The notes under the pieces are model-generated. The model worked only from the letters and a program-made list of their open reading frames with translations. It had not been told where the DNA came from and did not search any database. The position numbers and the translations under genes were made by a program. From positions 16,321,310-16,385,309 of the forward strand of contig NC_092575.1 of assembly GCF_037975245.1 (NCBI RefSeq): a stretch of 64,000 nucleotides of DNA. The letters are read 5' to 3'. Origin of the DNA: Apostichopus japonicus. Its lineage: Eukaryota; Echinodermata; Holothuroidea; Aspidochirotida; Stichopodidae. Of the stretch, positions 61,801 through 64,000 are shown in pieces (position 1 is the first letter of the stretch; every line of letters starts with the position of its first letter).

Positions 61801-62841
61801 GTTAGTACAGTGTATATATGCTGCACTAATGCTGTGTGTAGGCCAAGGTTCACGAAGGTCATTGGTTTTATTCGCGCGCCGTAAACATGTTTTTAGAGGT
61901 TACGGAGGGTCAGCTTTCCATGGATATTAATCGAAAATGAATCTGAGTTTAACTGACGCTAAAGAAATGGATCGTCTTAGGCAGATTAACAGATCATTGC
62001 AAGTATAAAGAAGTAGCACTGCTGTTAAAAAGAAAAGTTCAATATCGGTTTGCTGTTATCGGCAATTAGGCAAAATTTTACCGATACCGATATGCTGCCG
62101 ATATTGCAAATATCGGCCGATACCGATATTGAAAACGATTATCGTAGCAACATTAATGTAAATTATGACCAGCTATATGAAGGTTTTTTTCATTTTAAAG
62201 GATATACAGGAAATCATTACATTTACAACATTTATCAAGACAAAGCAAGTAATGCAAGGAAATTAAAACTAAGGCAAGAGTGTTTTCAGAGAAAAACAAC
62301 CAGCATAATAGATTAATCTATTGTACTATTTACTTACTTCTGAATTTGTTTTGGACTATTGCGTTTTGGGCTTTTTTTATTTTATTTTATTTTAAATTTA
62401 TTTTTTAGTATCATTTAATACGGGTGTTTTTTATATTTTACATTTTTTGCCTTATTGGTTCTATGTATTTAATATTTTGGTTTTTGTTACTATTTGTTTT
62501 TAGGTTTTACATTTGTAAAGCCCTTTGAGCAGCTTTGCTGATTATGTGCTATATTAAATATTACTTATTATTATTATAGTATAATTTACAGAATATCTGA
62601 ATATTAATTTACAACTTACAGAGGCAAAATGAAACACACACACACTCAATATTACAATATAGTTTGATTAGTGTACTCTGTCTTGTTGCAACCTCTGTCA
62701 ATGTGTGTTTCTTTTTTTCTCTCTCACCTACAACTCTGTCCCCCGTTTCCACGCCCATTTTCCTCATGGCTGCCGCTAGTTGGCGGACATGATGCTTCAG
62801 CTCTTTGAATGTGACTGATTCAACCTCTTCTTGCTTTTCAC
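36915..62841 (-). CDS. AACS: Acetoacetyl-CoA synthetase, partial, 14 exons on the minus strand
   Basis: Cytosolic ANL-superfamily ligase: acetoacetate + ATP + CoA gives acetoacetyl-CoA + AMP + PPi, feeding sterol and fatty-acid synthesis. Joined exons: 62841-62728, 59616-59519, 58375-58179, 56708-56555, 56021-55941, 55113-54989, 50463-50399, 49977-49855, 45823-45710, 45208-45083, 42536-42467, 39801-39743, 38204-38002, 37044-36915. All have AG acceptors and GT donors, and the phases agree throughout, giving about 550 codons with no stop. Visible landmarks are the phosphate-binding loop [15 protein letters not shown] (exon 4), WMMWNW (exon 6), GGTDIISC (exons 8-9), [11 protein letters not shown] (exon 10), WAHGDY (exon 11), the hinge [15 protein letters not shown] (exons 11-12) and GKKVEV with the C-terminal catalytic lysine (exon 14). 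The animal enzyme is about 670 residues, so some 100-120 N-terminal residues are beyond the window edge. Terminal exon uncertain (see separate entries). Identification is by recalled family similarity, not by a database search. Confidence 0.95.
37611..37980 (+). repeat. Polypurine tract (GGGAGGAAGGA)n
   Basis: About 370 bases almost purely purine on the plus strand, with short-range and roughly 64-base higher-order periodicity. The AACS transcript reads it as (CCCTCCTT)n starting about 20 bases after the donor of the 38002-38204 exon. Capable of triplex or G-quadruplex formation in principle. Confidence 0.95.
38002..38204 (-). CDS. AACS: AACS exon: C-terminal domain
   Basis: 203 bases, acceptor cttcctcag, donor gtaagg. 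Encodes [20 protein letters not shown], then [13 protein letters not shown] and [18 protein letters not shown]. The frame stays open through the donor into the polypurine tract, so intron retention would add a long Pro/Ser/Leu-rich tail; that readthrough is not evidence of coding. Confidence 0.94.
39182..39467. mobile_element. Nested MITE inside the 38.6-39.7 kb element
   Basis: Inverted ends GTGGCTATTCTTACGACTAG continuing TCGTAACAAT (39183-39214 and 39432-39463), each containing the perfect palindrome TTACGACTAGTCGTAA. Flanked by a 12-base direct repeat CTACAAATACAA (39170-39181, 39468-39479), probably the target duplication. Confidence 0.85.
39321..39352 (+). repeat. Interstitial telomere-like repeat
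   Basis: TAGGGTTAGGTTAGGGGTAA then GGGTTAGGGTTA: degenerate TTAGGG units within the nested MITE. Confidence 0.75.
39743..39801 (-). CDS. AACS: AACS exon: hinge region [15 protein letters not shown]
   Basis: 59 bases, acceptor tttaccag, donor gtaagt. Encodes [20 protein letters not shown]. The Asp in GRSDG is the hinge residue about which the C-terminal domain rotates. A DNA transposon is inserted 22 bases inside the following intron. Confidence 0.95.
40146..42304 (+). repeat. Intronic satellite, 54-bp unit with higher-order structure
   Basis: Array of TCAATCACATGTGATATGTA, then TGGCTCAATATGTACACACA and TTATATGTGATATG (54 bases). Variant short units lacking the middle part (TGTGATATCTCAATCACA) are interspersed. 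Variant patterns recur at offsets of 717 and 580 bases, showing higher-order duplications. Each unit holds the palindrome ATCACATGTGAT. Because 54 is divisible by three, both strands look open; these are not genes. Fills most of the 2,665-base AACS intron. Confidence 0.97.
42467..42536 (-). CDS. AACS: AACS exon: VWAHGDYC segment
   Basis: 70 bases, acceptor gtttcag, donor gtaagt. Encodes [20 protein letters not shown] then GR and two bases of Ser. The invariant Gly-Asp after His binds the ATP ribose in the ANL family. Lies about 170 bases from the large satellite in the next intron. Confidence 0.95.
43301..44386. mobile_element. hAT-like element (outer) with 8-bp target duplication
   Basis: Starts CAGTGGCGGTGGAACCGG and ends with the complement of CAGGCGCGGCAGAACGG. 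Perfect 8-base duplication ACATCAAT at 43293-43300 and 44387-44394. G/C-run-rich inner ends; contains the TACGCTCCGCGCCAACC and GGCGCTCCGCTTAG module shared with 26.3 and 56.9 kb. Split by a second insertion at 43676-44074. No transposase. Confidence 0.88.
43676..44074. mobile_element. hAT-like element nested inside the previous one
   Basis: Inverted ends TAGTGGCGGAGC / CAGTGGCGGAGC and the perfect 8-base duplication CCCTTACT (43668-43675, 44075-44082). Length 399 bases, with a C13 run near 43710 and the same GCTCCGC internal module, so host and guest are related families. Confidence 0.88.
45083..45208 (-). CDS. AACS: AACS exon: [11 protein letters not shown] segment
   Basis: 126 bases, acceptor ttacaag, donor gtaaaa. 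Encodes [20 protein letters not shown], then [17 protein letters not shown]. Starts and ends inside Gly codons like its neighbours. Confidence 0.95.
45710..45823 (-). CDS. AACS: AACS exon: GTDIISC to WNED segment
   Basis: 114 bases, acceptor attgacag, donor gtaacc. Encodes [20 protein letters not shown], then [18 protein letters not shown] four-copy minisatellite begins only a few bases upstream of the acceptor. Confidence 0.96.
45836..46084 (+). repeat. Minisatellite, four units of about 62 bp
   Basis: Units contain TATTATAAATGAACAAAGGT, then AAAAAGGGAGAGTTTTATTG and GTCCTTGTTAAAAAATAAAA. Begins about 13 bases upstream of the acceptor of AACS exon 45710-45823 in transcript direction. Confidence 0.9.
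46612..46657. repeat. (TA)n microsatellite
   Basis: Borders the SINE cluster on the left. Confidence 0.95.
46747..46820 (-). other. tRNA-like SINE head, copy 1
   Basis: Polymerase III A box TAGCCTAGTGG and B box GGTTCGAATCC on the minus strand. A 73-base cloverleaf can be drawn: acceptor stem 6 of 7 pairs, anticodon stem TCCGC/GCGGG, loop GTACAGA, T-stem with two mismatches. The anticodon would be ACA (Cys-like, unusual). Treated as SINE head, not a functional tRNA gene. Confidence 0.8.
47104..47177 (+). other. tRNA-like SINE head, copy 2
   Basis: Same 74 bases as copy 1 in opposite orientation, with intact A and B boxes. Confidence 0.8.
47477..47550 (+). other. tRNA-like SINE head, copy 3
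   Basis: Identical tRNA-like segment, same orientation as copy 2; body runs into the (TA)n tract. Confidence 0.8.
47597..47728. repeat. (TA)n with TATC units
   Basis: Compound microsatellite bordering the SINE cluster on the right. Confidence 0.95.
47742..49450 (+). repeat. Ten copies of GTGACTCGCGTGAC dispersed in one intron
   Basis: Perfect 14-mers at 47742, 47921, 48112, 48134, 48890, 48904, 48918, 49256, 49270 and 49437, plus a one-base-deleted copy at 49086. Three are head-to-tail at 48890-48931 and two at 49256-49283. The motif itself is a direct repeat GTGAC-TCGC-GTGAC. Most single copies have unrelated flanks. Confidence 0.95.
48853..49560 (+). repeat. Tandem duplication of about 370 bp
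   Basis: CACAGTAAATAGGTAGAAAC...ATAGCAAATATAATTAGTCC occurs at about 48853-49215 and 49218-49560 with small differences, including the number of 14-mers (three against two) and the deleted motif in the first copy. Confidence 0.88.
49812..49844. repeat. (TA)n microsatellite
   Basis: Starts within about 11 bases of the donor of AACS exon 49855-49977 (transcript direction). The flanking TCAATTCCATGG..CATGGAATTGACCATATA at 47730 and 49798 is an inverted match, suggesting that 47.73-49.81 kb is one inserted or repeat-bounded block. Confidence 0.9.
49855..49977 (-). CDS. AACS: AACS exon: [10 protein letters not shown] segment
   Basis: 123 bases, acceptor ttttccag, donor gttggt (weak: only GT fits the donor consensus well). 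Encodes [20 protein letters not shown], then [16 protein letters not shown]. The 3' side of the intron start is followed at once by a (TA)n tract at 49812-49844. Confidence 0.95.
50399..50463 (-). CDS. AACS: AACS exon: [18 protein letters not shown]
   Basis: 65 bases, acceptor cctccag, donor gttagt. Encodes [20 protein letters not shown] then HP. Too short to appear as a stand-alone frame; found by following the protein family and the codon phase. Confidence 0.93.
51189..51222 (+). promoter_or_regulatory. DR4-DR5-DR1 array of AGGTCA half-sites, copy 1
   Basis: AGGTCA-ccag-AGGTCA-aattg-AGGTCA-a-GGGTCA: direct repeats spaced by 4, 5 and 1 bases, the spacings known for LXR/TR, RAR and PPAR/HNF4-type nuclear receptors. 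Function is inferred only. Confidence 0.5.
51589..51622 (+). promoter_or_regulatory. DR4-DR5-DR1 array, copy 2
   Basis: Same 34-base arrangement in the second repeat unit. Confidence 0.5.
52542..52575 (+). promoter_or_regulatory. DR4-DR5-DR1 array, copy 3
   Basis: Same 34-base arrangement in the fifth repeat unit; truncated units between lack it. Confidence 0.5.
54989..55113 (-). CDS. AACS: AACS exon: WMMWNW segment
   Basis: 125 bases, acceptor cttacag, donor gtgagt. Encodes [20 protein letters not shown], then LYDGSP and [12 protein letters not shown]. Ends with two bases of a Gly codon that is completed after a 4.5-kb intron carrying the 50.5-53.0 kb repeat element. Confidence 0.96.
55680..55730 (-). 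mobile_element. Non-LTR retroelement 3' tail
   Basis: On the minus strand GCGCTATATCAAGCATTGTA then TTTATCATTATTTATTATTA, the tail type (GCGCTATATAA plus TTA repeats) common to L2/CR1-like LINEs and their SINEs in aquatic animals. Confidence 0.55.
55941..56021 (-). CDS. AACS: AACS exon: [10 protein letters not shown] segment
   Basis: 81 bases (27 codons), acceptor cggacag, donor gtaagg, phase 0 at both ends. Encodes [20 protein letters not shown] then IIFYYTT. An in-frame exon of a multiple of three, so skipping it would keep the frame but remove part of the core. Confidence 0.96.
56555..56708 (-). CDS. AACS: AACS exon: ATP phosphate-binding loop
   Basis: 154 bases, acceptor ctttcag, donor gtacgt. 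Contains [20 protein letters not shown] then CMVHSAG, the Ser/Thr/Gly-rich ATP-binding signature of adenylate-forming enzymes. Ends in phase 0. Confidence 0.97.
56905..57208. mobile_element. hAT-like MITE with 8-bp target duplication
   Basis: Inverted ends CAGGCCGTAGCGAGG / CAGGCGCGTAGCCAAGG, perfect 8-base duplication AGCTGTTT (56897-56904, 57209-57216). 304 bases; contains a diverged copy of the shared GCCACCATGCG..CGAAGCGTAC module. Confidence 0.88.
57735..57808 (+). mobile_element. Non-LTR retroelement 3' tail
   Basis: CAGCGCTTTGAAATTTCATG, GAAAGCGCTTTATAAG, then TTATTATCATTATTATT: LINE/SINE tail signature. Confidence 0.6.
58179..58375 (-). CDS. AACS: AACS exon: GVLDRFSQI to SAIPN segment
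   Basis: 197 bases, acceptor tttacag, donor gtgcgt. Encodes [20 protein letters not shown] and a following segment with VVYNGK and EKVVVIPYV. Ends with two bases (AG) of a split Ser codon. The donor lies at the edge of a dispersed repeat (see findings). Confidence 0.95.
58430..58830 (-). mobile_element. Possible old retroelement fragment
   Basis: AAACTTTATTGTCCATTTCA and the GC-richer block around 58670-58800 resemble degenerate LINE-like sequence in texture. No intact frame. Tentative. Confidence 0.25.
59519..59616 (-). CDS. AACS: AACS exon: [15 protein letters not shown] core
   Basis: 98 bases, acceptor tttacag, donor gtaagt. Encodes [20 protein letters not shown] followed by [13 protein letters not shown], among the most conserved blocks of the family. 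Ends in phase 0. Confidence 0.96.
60196..60597. mobile_element. PIF/Harbinger-type MITE
   Basis: Inverted ends of about 46 bases, AGCCCGGGTCACATCTGCGC continuing with ATTCAACACGCGATTCAACT; flanked by TTA on both sides (60193-60195, 60598-60600), the TWA duplication typical of Harbinger elements. 402 bases, no transposase. Confidence 0.85.
60712..62157. mobile_element. TIR element rich in CCGATATCGG motifs, 8-bp target duplication
   Basis: Flanked by GTAAATTA at 60704-60711 and 62158-62165. Ends are imperfect inverted repeats (GTGTTGCGCCGATA against ATGTTGCTACGATA) followed by clustered CCGATAYCGG and AATATCGG units on both sides. 1.45 kb with no recognisable transposase. The duplication length suggests hAT. 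Confidence 0.75.
62510..62578 (+). mobile_element. Non-LTR retroelement 3' tail
   Basis: TTTGTAAAGCCCTTTGAGCA, GTGCTATATTAAATATTA, then TTATTATTATTA: LINE/SINE tail signature just downstream of the transposon at 60.7-62.2 kb. Confidence 0.7.
62728..62841 (-). CDS. AACS: AACS exon (first in window): N-terminal part of adenylation domain
   Basis: 114 bases, acceptor ttctacag, donor gtgaga. Starts with two bases of a split Gly codon and ends with one base. Encodes [19 protein letters not shown] and then [10 protein letters not shown], the conserved start of the AMP-binding fold. No upstream exon is recognisable between 62842 and 64000, so the N-terminus lies outside the window. Confidence 0.93.
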
Positions 62842-62943
62842 CTGTAGAATAATATACAGCATATTTCATGATTAAAAAGTTACGAGAGGTACAAAGTTAC
62901 TTGTTGAATAATTCCAAATTTCTACAAAACCCTTGATGTACAG

Positions 62944-63423
62944 CAGGGTTTCCCTAACTTTATCCCCCACGAACCCCCTGTGGATGTCAGAGTTGTCCAC
63001 GAACCCCCAACTTTTCGAGACACAATCTGAGTCATTATTATACTATAATACGCATAACAGTGCTTCGTAAAAGATCAAGTTCATAGTGTAATATTGTAAT
63101 GATAAAAAAACAAGAGATGAACGAATATTTATTTGGAAACTTCAAGATCAGATCACGAATTGTATCACGCATCGATCACCCATCACACGATGAAACGGAT
63201 GCTCCTGTTTTTTATCACATGCCGGTACGGTACTACTATGGCAACATATATGCGTACGGAACGCGAAAAGTGTTTGTCGAAAGGAATGACTTTTGTACAT
63301 TTCTATATTATATGATATACCAGATTTTAGTTCAACAAAATGTACTCTAGTTTTGACTTTCAGAAACGTCTCACTGGGACGGACTCCCCTGGGGGTTCAT
63401 GCACCCCAGTTAGGGAACCCCTG
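62944..63423. mobile_element. hAT (Charlie-like) non-autonomous element
   Basis: Ends CAGGGTTTCCCTAACT / CAGGGGTTCCCTAACT followed by C/G-rich inner repeats; near-perfect 8-base duplication ATGTACAG (62936-62943) / ATGTACAT (63424-63431). The CAGGGGTTCCC end is typical of hAT. The short frames inside are not transposase. Confidence 0.85.
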
Positions 63424-63431
63424 ATGTACAT

Positions 63432-64000
63432 GATGCAAACCCAATCAACAAGCAGGGCAAAACAGATAAAACAGCAGAGATAAGAATATCATGTTTAAAT
63501 GGCTTCTAATGATTCCTTCTAAGAGAGCTGATAATTGGTAATTAATGGTTACTTTAGCCTTAAAGGTGGCATACTCCATAAATAGAGTCCATATCACTCG
63601 CCCGGAGTGTTCCCCTTCAGGAAATTGCCGGATCATGGCACATGAATAATACGAATTTAACTTTCAAAAGATGTTTTTATCATAAGCACTGTAACATCAA
63701 ACAGATTACGGTAATCTAATCTTTATATCATAAGTAGCATAAAACAACTAATAAAAAAAATATATAAAAAAAAAAAAACTAAAATTAGAACCAAAGTCAA
63801 TATAAATATTGGTTTTATCACCACATTGGGATAATTTATCAGCAGTTGGTTGCTTGTATTGCTGCTATTTTTATATCAAGGCATTAAACTACAGTATCTT
63901 GCTGTACTGTACCAATGAATATAACTTAGCCAAACAACTAATGATTTTCTTCATACAGCAGTTTTTATATCTCAAGAGAGAGACCGTGGAAACTGGAAAA
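63432..64000. other. AACS intron, window edge
   Basis: No exon recognised; AT-rich with A-runs near 63755. The preceding AACS exon must lie beyond 64000. Confidence 0.6.

Overview
The window is eukaryotic nuclear DNA, most likely from a marine invertebrate. A deuterostome such as an echinoderm would fit the dense small DNA transposons, GCGCTATATAA-type retroelement tails, poly(G) tracts and TTAGGG-type repeats, but I cannot fix the taxon from sequence alone. It is AT-rich, intron-rich and full of tandem and interspersed repeats. There are no operons, Shine-Dalgarno sites, rRNA genes or CRISPR arrays. Almost every long open frame is either a repeat read as protein or a chance frame.

One gene is certain. 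The minus strand from about 62.84 kb down to 36.9 kb carries fourteen exons of acetoacetyl-CoA synthetase (AACS), the cytosolic ANL-superfamily enzyme that activates acetoacetate for lipid synthesis. All fourteen have AG/GT borders. Their phases join into one open frame of about 550 codons matching the animal enzyme from the adenylate-forming core to the C-terminal catalytic lysine. The N-terminal exons (roughly 100-120 residues) lie beyond base 64000. The last few residues are encoded in a separate terminal exon, for which there are two candidates: an 8-base Gly-Phe-stop exon at 32.06 kb and a 152-base exon at 25.3-25.45 kb that begins with the same Gly-Phe and adds a Ser/Pro-rich tail.

Layout: 1-7.3 kb is AT-rich and gene-free, with a hairpin repeat. 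At 7.3-7.4 kb is a possible first coding exon (signal peptide, minus strand) of an unidentified gene. From 8 to 25 kb there is intergenic or intronic DNA with a foldback MITE, (TA)n and poly(G) tracts. From 25 to 32 kb lie candidate 3' exons, a foldback element, a hAT-like element and a GC-richer block that may be regulatory. From 32 to 64 kb is the AACS gene. Its introns hold a 63-bp minisatellite, a polypurine tract, a nested pair of DNA transposons beside a splice donor, a 2.15-kb higher-order satellite, two nested hAT-like elements with perfect 8-bp target duplications, an inverted tRNA-derived SINE cluster, a set of ten identical GTGACTCGCGTGAC motifs, a 2.5-kb terminal-inverted-repeat element carrying repeated DR4-DR5-DR1 nuclear-receptor half-sites, and further hAT and Harbinger-type elements.

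No complete new gene system is visible. The most unusual signals are the 14-mer motif cluster, the repeat-borne nuclear-receptor element array inside a lipid-metabolism gene, the higher-order satellite, and the alternative terminal-exon question for AACS.
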